In this document: positions 41,801 through 52,494 of the stretch, one piece after another
How the letters are laid out: every line of letters starts with the position of its first letter
How positions within the stretch are numbered: the first letter of the stretch is position 1
Source: Spirodela intermedia
Taxonomy: Eukaryota > Streptophyta > Magnoliopsida > Alismatales > Araceae
Assembly (NCBI GenBank): GCA_902729315.2
Contig: LR746276.1
Coordinates: forward strand, 2,032,669-2,096,668
Length of the DNA: 64,000 nt
Reading direction: 5' to 3'
Notes under the pieces: model-generated
Database searches by the model: none
Told to the model about the DNA's origin: nothing
What the model saw: only the letters and a program-made list of their open reading frames with translations
Position numbers and translations under genes: made by a program

Positions 41801-43539
41801 GAAACTCTATTCCTAAAGGAGAAAAACTAAAGTACACAGAATACAAAAAAATATTTATTTATCCAAAGCATCTACGGTTTCCAGGATGATATCTAGACGG
41901 GTTCATGAAAATGATAGTCAAGTAACGAAATTTAGACACAATAGGGACGTAATGAATGCACCAGGAAACATCCATAGACGCATTTTGCATACCCTTCTTC
42001 AAACAATTCATTATGTGATCACCACTGAATTTCTCTTCGTCTCCTCTTTGCTCCTTCACTTTCCGGTAATCCTCCAACATCAGAGGGGCCAACGCTTTTG
42101 TTGGATACTAAAAAATATAAGCAATAATATTATGGGCTATCTATTCACCACATCAATAAAAAAAAATCGATTCAAAGACTCAAAAATATTTGACTTGGAA
42201 ACAAATGTAACACATGAATGACAGAGAAAAAAGCAGACTAATATCTTTTAAGAGAGTACCGAACAGAGATAAAAAGAACTATACTGAAGTACATATTTAT
42301 ACTAATGCGAGATAGTCTCTAGGAACTTACAGTCATGTAGATAGGTCCATTATACCCACAAACCTCTGTAAAATAAGGAAGTGCTCCAATGTGGTCCAGA
42401 TGGCTGAGATATATAATACATCAAAATAGTTAGTTAAAAATCCTCTTTTGACAGAAAAAGGATAACGTTTTTTCATATTGTTTGGAGCTCACTCATTCAA
42501 GCAGGAAACTAAATTCTCTTCATAAATGACAACAATAAACCATGGAAAATTAACTCCATGGGAGCGAGGTCAATATTTCTGCCTCTTTATCGGAGTCACT
42601 ATGCCAGTGAACACATTTTTCTCTAAGAAAGATTTACATGATATTGAAAAATATTATTTCCATCAGCAATTACTCCAACAGAATAATTGATGGCCTACTA
42701 TAAATGTAATAAATGTTTCCAACGTAGACAGCAATGTATTATCCGGAATCAGATGAATGTCTCCTTAACCACATGACGAAGTCAATAGAAAGTTCAATGT
42801 ACATAACAGCCACTTTAAGCGTACGAAGTAATCGTCATTTAATACAGATTAGAGCTTAAGAGATTGGGCCCAATGTTTAAGGCATTAACTTATCACAAAC
42901 AGCGCAATTTTCCTAAAAGAAATTATTTATTTCCATAAATGAACAGCTTTTTGGACGGTACAACCATTATTACAAGGTATTCACTAAAAAATCATTTCTA
43001 GAGAAAACTGAGTGATATAGAAACCATGCCAGAAGTAAAAGAAAAACCGTTTTATGGTTCAAATTGTTAATATTCCACGTACTTTATCAGGCACTATGTC
43101 ATGGAAGTAGTTCGAGAGGGTTGAAAAGTGCCTAAGAATGCCTTCATGATATTAGCACCATGCTGAGACTAGCATTTTATCACGCACCAACACAACAGGA
43201 CAAAAGTTCCGGAGAAAAGTGAATAGGACATTATAAGAGATAAAATAGTTACAAGTGGGTGATGATGACACAGGAAATGGCGGAATCGAACCTCCCTTCC
43301 CCGGCGTGGGGAATGAGGGAGAAGTCCGGGAAGCTGCGGGCGTCGGAGTACCCCATGTGCATACCACAGTCGAACATGATTCTCTTCCCGGCCACGGTTG
43401 CCACCACGCAACTCTTCCCCACTGTCTGCCCCGCCCCTGTGAGTTATCACCGGTGATCACAACATCAGAGAGGGAAAAAACCGGATGAAGAAGATCGGAG
43501 GACCGAAAACTTGCCGAGAACTAAGCACTCGATCGCCAT
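20894..43539 (-). CDS. CPSF73-II: CPSF73-II / INTS11-like RNA 3'-end endonuclease, 13 exons
   Basis: Metallo-beta-lactamase/beta-CASP nuclease family that cleaves RNA 3' ends; the plant version is CPSF subunit 3-II, the closest relative of Integrator subunit 11. Exons (minus): 43539-43515, 43436-43253, 42403-42331, 42107-41993, 39626-39553, 37129-36993, 35555-35492, 34401-34336, 33363-33294, 24824-24720, 23522-23381, 22548-22452, 21703-20894. The sum is 1962 nt, giving 653 aa; the Arabidopsis protein is slightly shorter (about 613 as I recall). Active-site residues are all present: D31 in [14 protein letters not shown] at 69-74, H157, D178 in TGDYNM, E203, H393 in SPHTDAKG and H415 in VHGE. 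The enzyme should therefore be active. Intron 1 uses a GC donor. Intron 9 (33293-24825) is about 8.5 kb and contains a complete antisense LTR retrotransposon. The C-terminal region after residue 440 is the least conserved. The start is the ATG of [12 protein letters not shown], a family hallmark. Confidence 0.96.
26513..26517. repeat. Target site duplication (left), TCCTG
   Basis: TCCTG directly precedes the left LTR and is repeated at 31836-31840 directly after the right LTR. This marks a single integration event. Confidence 0.93.
26518..26910 (+). repeat. 5' LTR (393 bp)
   Basis: It begins TGATAAGG at 26518 and ends TTCTTATCA at 26910, one base before the PBS. By eye it differs from the 3' LTR at roughly 30 positions, so the insertion is not recent. 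Confidence 0.94.
26912..26924 (+). other. Primer binding site, initiator-Met tRNA type
   Basis: TGGTATCAGAGCC, one base after the LTR end, is complementary to the 3' end of plant initiator-Met tRNA. Confidence 0.9.
31428..31835 (+). repeat. 3' LTR (408 bp)
   Basis: It begins TGATAAGG directly after the polypurine tract and a short TAT, and ends CTTATCA at 31835. It is about 15 bp longer than the 5' LTR because of an extra, roughly duplicated ACAAGGAACA-type segment near 31525-31545. Confidence 0.94.
31836..31840. repeat. Target site duplication (right), TCCTG
   Basis: It is identical to 26513-26517 on the other side of the element. Confidence 0.93.
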
Positions 43540-44755
43540 GGAGACGAGCTCGGATTCCTCCGAGCGGATGGGGAGAGGGGTCGTCGAACGGTGCTGCCTG
43601 GCGAAGGAAGAACTCTCGGCTATGTTGGCGGGAACGAGAGAAAACCACAGCGGTTTTGGGCAGTACAGAGACTCCTTAGTGGTTAGTTCGGATACAAATC
43701 GGCTGTAATCAGAACCGATATAATCAAATCTTCGAATGGATCTGATCTGAAACGCAGTCCCGGAGGTAGAACAGGTGGGGGCATAGTTCTAAATACACCA
43801 TGTTGGGGGATATTGGCGGAAGTATATTGTGAGGAAAGGGAGGGCGAGGGTGGATCCATTTTAAATTATTTTTTTTGTAACTATTGTTTCTAAAATAATA
43901 AAAATTGGCCTTTCTTGAATCACAAAATAAGATCATTTCTTGAATTGTTGATATGTAAAAAGAACCCTAGAAGCACGAGTTAAACGTTTGATTATTTAAA
44001 TTAAAAATTAGGAATTTATTATTTTTTTGATGATGTGAAGAATATATAATAATTGGAAATATATTTTAGGACAAAATATATCAATAATAATATGAAAAAT
44101 ACATATTTTTTGGCGCACAAATATGGATGTCAATCATTGACTCACCAATATTGACCTTGTCCTTCTGTCCCATGTTTATCAACATGTAGCTCTTATTATG
44201 GGTTGACTTTCACTTGAACTAAGATCACATGATTGCACTGTAAATGTATGGCACATGAAGATGGGTCTGGCCTAGATGATATATTAAGAACCAGGCTCAC
44301 TTTTTTTCTGACCGTTGACGTCTCTATGTCATGCATGTTCTCCCCTTCGAGCCCATTTGTGTTTCCTCAGATTTTATTTATTAATTAACTTTAAAATAAA
44401 GATTAGCAATTTATCATTACTCAATGTCAATATCAACTAACAAATAGCCATTGGATTAAATGGTCAACTCAAATTAACGTCATTAATTGGATATTTTACT
44501 TGTCTAATCTAATTAGTTAGCCAATGTGTTCATGCATATATGTTTCATAACTTGAGTATTTCATAATTTAATTTCCATTAAATAACAGCCCACATAAACT
44601 TGAAGCGGTCTGGATGAGACGTGTGTGATGGTTTGTATATGAATGTAGAGAGAGAGAGAGAGAGAGAGAGAGAGGCACAAATACTGCTGCTTGCAAACAA
44701 GAAGCTGATCATCAGACATTAATCTCCACCCAAACACGCACACCAGAATCAAACA

Positions 44756-44837
<82 letters not shown>

Positions 44838-45161
44838 TCTCACCCTTTATCCCCCCTGCCTTTAGAGGGGGGGGAGCCTGTTCTCTGCTGGGCACCACCA
44901 AGATTGCACTGGTTTGAGAAGGAGAAGATCTCGTGGGAGGGGTACTGACCCTCACGATGAGGAGTTCTACTCAGCTCCCCACCCTGAAGCCATCCATTCT
45001 CCAGCGCCTCCCCAAAGAACCCTAATTGAAAGCAACAAAATTTTAGCATAGCAGGGACAAAGAAAGTCAACGGCACTTTTATTCCAAATAACGACATTGA
45101 CGACTAAAGTTGCACCAAAAAAAAGAAGGGTCAACCTCCATAGCATCTCCTGATCAGACGG
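43540..45161. other. Intergenic region between CPSF73-II start and ELMO gene stop
   Basis: About 1.6 kb. The CPSF73-II promoter and 5' UTR lie at the low end and the ELMO 3' UTR at the high end. Between them are AT-rich sequence and two long dinucleotide arrays at 44645-44674 and 44760-44840. No gene is seen. Confidence 0.6.
44645..44840. repeat. Opposed (GA)n and (CT)n microsatellites
   Basis: A GA run of about 30 bases (44645-44674) is followed, after about 86 bases, by a CT run of about 80 bases (44760-44840). The arrays are complementary, so a transcript through them could fold back. Their lengths are likely unstable. Confidence 0.95.
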
Positions 45162-47843
45162 CTACGAGCGAGCCAGCAGGCTGTAAGAGGGCAGGTCCTC
45201 AAGGGTCAGAATGTCCTCAAGAAGCAACTCTCTCTCCAGATGGCGGCACGTGGACTTCATCACTGACTGTTTTGGGCACAAAGCAAGTCGTCAGATATGA
45301 TTCGGCCACTGAGAGGTGGGGGGGAGACCAGATGGTGGCACCAGGCTTACGCTGAAGTCCATGTAGGATGCATGCATGGCGAGCCACTGCTGGTCCATCA
45401 TCTTGAATGCTATGCAGTAGAGGAGATCAAACGCCCGTTCATCCTCTGCTCATGTTAGAACAAAGATATGAACCAATAAGAGACTTAATCTTCTGAATGT
45501 GAGGGAAGCGGGAATCTGATCTGGAAGGGTTCTCCTTCTCGGGTGAAGAGATCAGCTGTTTTAGTTTTTTTTTGAGAAAAAAATAAATACCGAAATAACC
45601 CACTGAAAAAATAAGTTAATAACTCGGATATAATCAATTATGATTTCCACACAATTTTCTGAAGAAAAATGAAGGGAAATTTCATAAATAGCCTTGGAGA
45701 ATAAAAAAAATACGAAATTAAAAGTCAACGAAAAGGGGATCAAAAAGGTTAATATATTGTAGTAAATACAGCTTTGATTTCCCCGTTATGATCATAAAAG
45801 TTACAATTCGTCATCCACCATTATGCTTTCCATAAATAGCATTCGAGAATAAACCACTTTTTTTTTTAACAAAAGGGAAGGGAAAAAAGAAAATATTTAA
45901 ATCACCCACTGAAAACGAAGTTAAATAAAAAATTGAAGATCCTAGAACATAATAAGTCGATTCTATTTACCTTTTGATTTTCACTACTATATGATCATAA
46001 ACTTAAAATGTTCCATCCAAAGTTATCATTTCCGTACAAGTTTTCTTTAGAAAAAGATAAAAGGAATTTTCTTAGGTTTGATCCCGGTATATTTCCATAA
46101 ATATAATCAGGACATTCGTACTGATGCATTCATTCAACACACCTGCGAGTAGCTTCAAGAAAACTGCTCCCATCATCGAGCGCGGTTTAACTAGAAAACC
46201 CCAACAAAAGAAGCGCAATCATTTATCCATGAGGGCGAAAAATAGAGTGTAGCCACAATGAACAGATGGAAACTGATGATATACATAGAACGAGAATACA
46301 TACCAGCTTGGAGATCAAGCATCTGGATTAGCATGAAAGTGATGTTTACACCAGCAATAGCAAACGGATACTCCCACGTTGCACGATCTCCTTCTTGCTT
46401 CTGGAGAAGATCTTGGAAGGACTTCTGCTTGGAAAATGGAATGCAGATTAGATCTTGATCTTCTATTGAGTTTAGTGCAGTGCAGATTTTGATGGCTAAA
46501 AAACTATTCTAAGCTCAATGCAGAATGATCTTCCAGGAACTGATCGAAGTGCTTGTAGGCCCTTTTGGAACACGAACAAGGGATAACTTAATCTACCTCT
46601 GATACAGATGAATGTGTGCTAGTCTATACAATAAATGCACATCTTTCAAACTATGTAACTATATAAAAATCACATTACTCTTCCCTTTCATTATCTGTTC
46701 CTCATTTTCCCATCATCAGATTTGAGCCGATGCAAGGATGCCAAACAACTGCTCGAATTGAGTAATTTCACTTAAGAATTTCATTTTTCATCATGCCATA
46801 TAAGAATGATACAAAAATCTATGAGCATTGTAACCAGTAAAATAAGGAAAGGAAGTTAAAGCAGACTAAGAACATACTGGGAAGTTCTTCGCAAAGAACA
46901 ATAAATTCTCCAATGATATAAAACCTCCTCCTCTGCAAGACATGTTCCAAATATCAATTTTATGTTTCAAACAGAACACCGCCAATTATTTATGTCGACG
47001 TCCACTAGAACTGCACCTGAAATCTGTGGAAGGATCCTTTCCCTGCCAACCCATTTCCTTCCATTGTTCAGATACTAAACCTTGCAGTTCTACTCCAGGA
47101 AACGCAGCATACCAGAGTGACCTCAGGGCCTCCTAAAAAAGAGGAAAACTTGAAAACGAAAATTAGGTAACTATCACATCATTTTGAAAAATGAAGAGGA
47201 ATAGAATAACCCTCGAGTCACCATATACCGCGACATAATAAAAAACGAAATAATCATTCCCTTCTAGAAGCAGATTTTTATGGGAAATTTAGGACGTAAA
47301 CGCTGGCAAACATTGGTTGTGTACTTATAGAAAATGTATTCAAGATGAAGGCTATAAAAATAAAAGATAATAAACTTCGAAAATATATATATGATTTAAT
47401 TTAAGATTACCTGGTGTTCAACATTCGTGCTGTCATAGGAAACATCAATGCGACTTTGAAGCCTCTGAAGACATTCCTCCTTTTGAAACACAAAAGTCAG
47501 AGGAAAATACTAAACTTGAACAAAAAAGGGACTGATTTTGCTGAAAAAATAGCTATCGGGTCATCAGGATTCAGTAACTAGTTGCACAACTTGGAACGTC
47601 TTTGAGGAAAATTCTTTGATCCCCTCATGGCGAATGCTTTTTTCAAAACAATTCAAAAGTTTCAACTAAAATATCAGTACTTCAATGCCACCAAATAGAG
47701 CTTTATGGCTCAGGTCTGTACCCCATTTGCCAAATTCAGTATGACCACAAAAAACAAGGAAATATTGTTCTATATCCGTTCATCTTATGCTGTTCAAATG
47801 CTTATCTTGCCTCCCTTCTTCACGCAATGAGAGAAGAAACTAC

Positions 47844-47882
<39 letters not shown>

Positions 47883-49042
47883 ACTCACTCACTCACGTGC
47901 GGACAATAATGAGAAAAAAAACAAAGGAAAAATATTACCTGGAAAGGTGTAAAGTCAAATGACAGACGGGCGTCATTCTCCCTTCCCTGAGCACAAACAC
48001 ATGAAAAGCTTCTACCAATCCATGCAGTCGATCCTGTCACAACCTCAGCTATACCATTTAAACAAGAAAACTTTTAATTGTGAAATTTTCACTCCATCAC
48101 ACATGAGAGTTGAGAAAAATCGTTAGCAAACATAAACCTAGTTCGAAATGCTAATCACCTATAATTGAAATGTAAAGGCTGAATACAGAACACATGTTAC
48201 ATTCAATCGTTATAGTAAATGCCTCACAATTGGATGAAATCGTGACAATCTCAAGTACAACAGTGGATCAAAGGTGAAACACAAGCAGCAGCAAGCAAGT
48301 GCTCATCTAAAAGACCACCAAAAAAACTCTAGATATTTAATTTCCATCAAAATGCAGCACAGAAACCACCTGTGAGAATATCTGTGCCATAGTTGCACAA
48401 TAATTATCTATTATCTCTATAATTGCCAGGATACTAATAGCAGTTCGGCTCTAGCAATTACAAGAAGATTGCACCTGATCCTCTTCCTCTAACCCTAAGA
48501 CATTTTTCATTGAGCCCAGAAGATCTAAACTAGTGACACAGTGCTTCACTCCCAAAAAAACTTGAGTCTTTCACTGCCATGAGTTGTGAACGGGACAATC
48601 CTTACTTCTTCAAGTATAACACGACCGTATACAAAACAAGAATGTTTTAGGGAGTGAACCATTGCCCTCGTAACGAGAACCATGTGGTGCCCTTGAAACG
48701 ATACTAATGAATTTTTGGTATTGTTGAATTTTTTTTTCCCTCAAACAGATCAACAGAAGAATAAAAAAAAATTGGGACGAAAAAAATTATATAGCCCCTC
48801 CAGGCACATTTCGGAATTTATCCCAAATTCTCAGACAGGTGAGACTAATAGAGTATAATTAGTCAAAAAATCGAGTATTAGGTGCATTCATCTCTCTTCG
48901 AACTATACAGACACTCTCTCCTAATAAAATGACAGGAAGAGGAAGAGCTCTACATACCCGAAGATGGTTGGTAAGTGGTGCCACGATCAATACCATGGGC
49001 AATTCTCCTCACAGCCACGAAAGAACCACCGTTCTCGTTCAT
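45162..49042 (-). CDS. ELMO domain-containing protein, 9 exons
   Basis: Exons (minus): 49042-48958, 48048-47939, 47479-47411, 47132-47017, 46932-46878, 46424-46304, 46190-46143, 45445-45351, 45266-45162. The sum is 804 nt, giving 267 aa, which fits short plant ELMO proteins. The ELMO/CED-12 domain covers most of residues 65-255. Its central block ATWEYPFAIAGVNITFMLIQ is encoded by exon 6, and the blocks EALRSLWYAAFPG and DPSTDFRGGGFISLENLL lie before it. The C-terminal part contains CIAFKMMDQQWLAMHASYMD. In animals ELMO proteins act with DOCK exchange factors and ELMOD proteins act as Arf GAPs; the plant role is poorly defined, so I assign no reaction. The start ATG opens MNENGGSFVAVRRI. Exon 9 was set at TCAGTG rather than TG to keep phase 0. 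All introns are GT-AG. It lies on the same strand as CPSF73-II, with no sign of shared transcription. Confidence 0.93.
47845..47896. repeat. (CT)n followed by (CTCA)n microsatellite in ELMO gene intron 2
   Basis: About 34 bases of CT repeat run directly into several CTCA units in the intron between exons 2 and 3. Confidence 0.9.
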
Positions 49043-51730
49043 CTTCCCAGTTCAAACCATACCATTGGAATTCGCATGAATCATCTGGAACGATAATGGG
49101 AGGAGCAAAATGAACAGGTAGCGATAAGCAAGCACACTACATCACCCGAAACACGATACCCCAATTCAGCCCCATTCCCCCAAAAACCGAGGCAAAACGA
49201 AACATTACCATAAAAGAGCACCTGCTCCTCTCATAATCAATGATGCAGAAGAACAAAAACCTCCAGTCGCAGCGTTCCTGCACGCGAGACAGCACGCTCA
49301 GGCTGGGAGTCACGCGGCGGTGGGGTTGGAACCCTAGGGCTTCCCGGCAAACGCGGCCGTTCTCCAAGATCCGCAGAGGAAACCGAAGAAGGGAAGAAGA
49401 AAGGAGGGAGGTCAGTGCGGTTGCTCCTCTCTCCTACTCCCCTGATTACAATTTTATAATTTCCAAATTATTATTTATTTTAAAAACTTTCGGTATGTCG
49501 GCCTTCTCGCGTCGTGGCTGTCCGAACGGCGGCGCCGCCGGGAGGTGAGCTCTCGACGTGGGGGCCCGGCTGCGGTTAGCTCACCGCGAAGGGCAGCACC
49601 GCAGAGGGCGGGGGGTTATCCTCAACCGGCGGGCCACTAGCCGTTACCGATGGGCTGCCTCAAAGTGTTCTGAAGCCATCCATCACGTGGGCTGCCCCTC
49701 CGCCGTCCCACGAAGTGCCACGTCTTCCCCTCCACACCAGCACCACGACAAACCGAGCGTGGTTCGGTGGTCATTTTACTGCATCCACTTACAAAATCTA
49801 AAATTGTAGACAACCCTTCCCTCTTGCAGGAAATACTCCCACGTGCGGGGTTTCTATTCAAATATGATTCTTATTGAGGTATTTTCACAATTAAGTCTTT
49901 AAAAAGTGTGGGCGCACCTGTTGTCGATTGCGGTGGACGTATGCCCACTTGAGGACTTTTTACTAAAATGAGAATAGTTATTTCGTAAATATACCAAAGT
50001 CCAACTATATACTACGTTCAGTATTCATTCAATCACACGTAGAAGTGAGGGTAAACGTGGAGCAGATTCCTCTACCCATGATGGGGAGAATCAAAGGCTA
50101 CAGAGGAACTGATAGAGTCATAACTATTAACATTTATATATCATTCATACTCGTTCCACTAGGGAGTCATGCATTTTTTCCACATTATTTACTATTAATG
50201 GCAACCCGCCTCCCCATTGAGGACTATTGGGTGAATATTTGTAAATTGAGGATATAATAATGTATAAAAATATAATTAATATGGTCATAATATGTCATTC
50301 TCAATATATTATGCTTTATTTATGGATTAATTTATTCCAAAAAATATAGAAAAATAAATGTTTTTGAGAGTATATAAAATTAAAAGGGAACATGGCATGA
50401 GCACATGTAGACCCAGCTTGATGTGAGCTCTCAACTTTGCAAAAAAAACTTTGCTTTCCTGCTTTATGAAACCATGGGCAATTCAATTTATTCCCTCTAG
50501 CTAGTGGGTTGGGTTAGGTGGGGGTGGAGGTGGAATAAAATAGATGATTTGAGGAGGAAGAGGACAAGTGAGTCATTAGTCAAGACAATGATGTGTGATA
50601 GTTTTGGGAAGTAGTTTATTGTTGCTTAACCGATTGACGTTTCTTACAATGATATGCTAAGAATGATGGAAATTTTGGGTTGAGAGATAATATGTAGATT
50701 TTTCAAAGATCTATTTAAGGAAAGTTTTTTTTTCCTCTAAAAAATAGATGAATGTTAATAAAAAGTTGCCTATGATAGTAGCATATAAATTCTCACATTC
50801 TGATAAAATATTAGAAAAAAAGAGATTAAGAGATTTTGAATGACCATCTTCTAATTTTCATCATCTTATCATTTTTTTTACATAAAAATGAAGAAAACCC
50901 CAGAAAATGGCAAGAATTATAATCTAACACTGTTTAGATCATGACTTAAAAAATTCTAATGGTGATTATCTTAAGGATTATGGGTTTGACCTTTGATTAT
51001 ATGAAAATTACATAGTATAGTGGATAATAATACACTTATCAATTAATCATTTATTTTATGTGATTATGTAACTAAAATATTTCCATTTATTTGATGCATA
51101 TCATGCACCTTACAATGATCATTATCCCACAACATAAAGCCTCAAAGGTGGCTCAATTGGATGTAGAAAGTATCAAGGCTGATAGGTCTTCTTTATTTTG
51201 CCTATTTTGTCATCATCGACATCACCATATAAAAAAAAAAGAAAAAAATATTTGAACCATATAATTCCTTGAGATTTCCAAAAAAGAAAAAAAAAGAAAG
51301 GAAACCCACAATGATCACCAAACCCTCTGGTTCTCTGCAATTTTATGAAGACAGAGACGTGGTTCGGCTGAGACCAATTCCATGTCTCAACAAAACCCTA
51401 GAAATGATAATGGAGGGAAAGGTGGTCTCCTCTTCCCCCTTCAATCACCATGAAATTAATAGAAACTTTTTTCCCATTTAGGAGCTCTACAACACTTTTT
51501 ACATTATTCTACTAATTATTGATTTATGCATAAATATTACACCAGTTTATTTATTTTTAAATAAATGCTTTCAACTGGTGGGTGGGAAGAAGTCTATGAC
51601 TCTTTAATTACCCAACAAATTGAGGTTGCAAGTATTTTCGAAAACTATTTTTTTTATTGACAAGTGTACCTACATTACACCATATGAAACCCTCATTTCT
51701 CCAAATGGGGGTGGGGGGTGGGAGGAGGAG

Positions 51731-51802
<72 letters not shown>

Positions 51803-51995
51803 ATAAGCCCATGGTTGGTTCATCATCATCCACGTGGAAAAAAAACCAGGAGTACTCCCCCACAAGGCAAAGATGCAAACTTTCCATAAATGCTTAATTA
51901 TTTATAGCCGGGCCAACACGATTCTTCGTTTTTTAGCTTTGATGGCATGAACTCGTAGGTAGAGAAGGTCACTTCCAGGGGGGCTGGCAGCGGTG
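49043..51995. other. Intergenic region between ELMO gene start and MSRA stop
   Basis: About 2.95 kb. The first 800 bases (49043-49830) are GC-rich in patches and should hold the ELMO promoter and 5' UTR. From 49860 to 51950 the sequence is AT-rich with no coding signal I can support. A GA microsatellite lies at 51729-51799. Confidence 0.55.
51729..51799. repeat. (GA)n microsatellite downstream of MSRA
   Basis: About 70 bases of GA repeat preceded by GGA units, some 200 bases past the MSRA stop codon. Confidence 0.95.
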
Positions 51996-52334
51996 CTAGC
52001 CATAGCAGCGGATGGGGTCATTGCAGCCCTTGGCGGCGGACTGGCGGAAGCCAAAGCGGCCACCTTTCTCAAGGTACTGCTGGTGGTACTCCTCCGCCCT
52101 GTAGAACTTCTTCGCTGGGAGGATCTCGGTGACGATCTTCCCGTTCAGCAGCTTCTGCTGCCGCTCCAAGGACGCCCGCGCCGCCTCCTCCTGCTCCGGC
52201 GTGTAGAAGTATATCCCGGAGCGGTACTGTGTGCCCACATCGTTGCCCTGCAGCCAGAGACAGTGAGTGAGTGCGTGAGTGAGTGAGTGAGTGAGTGAGA
52301 GGGTGCGTGATTGAGTGAGTGAGTGAGTGAGAGA

Positions 52335-52374
<40 letters not shown>

Positions 52375-52454
52375 GGGAGAGAGAGAGAGAGAGCGTGAGT
52401 GAGTGAGTGAGTGAGTGAGAGGGTGCGTGATTGAGTGAGTGAGTGAGTGAGAGA

Positions 52455-52494
<40 letters not shown>

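Noticed and set aside
51620-51889. Plus-strand frame rich in Arg-Glu repeats
   Set aside because: It is a translated GA microsatellite with no conserved sequence on either side.
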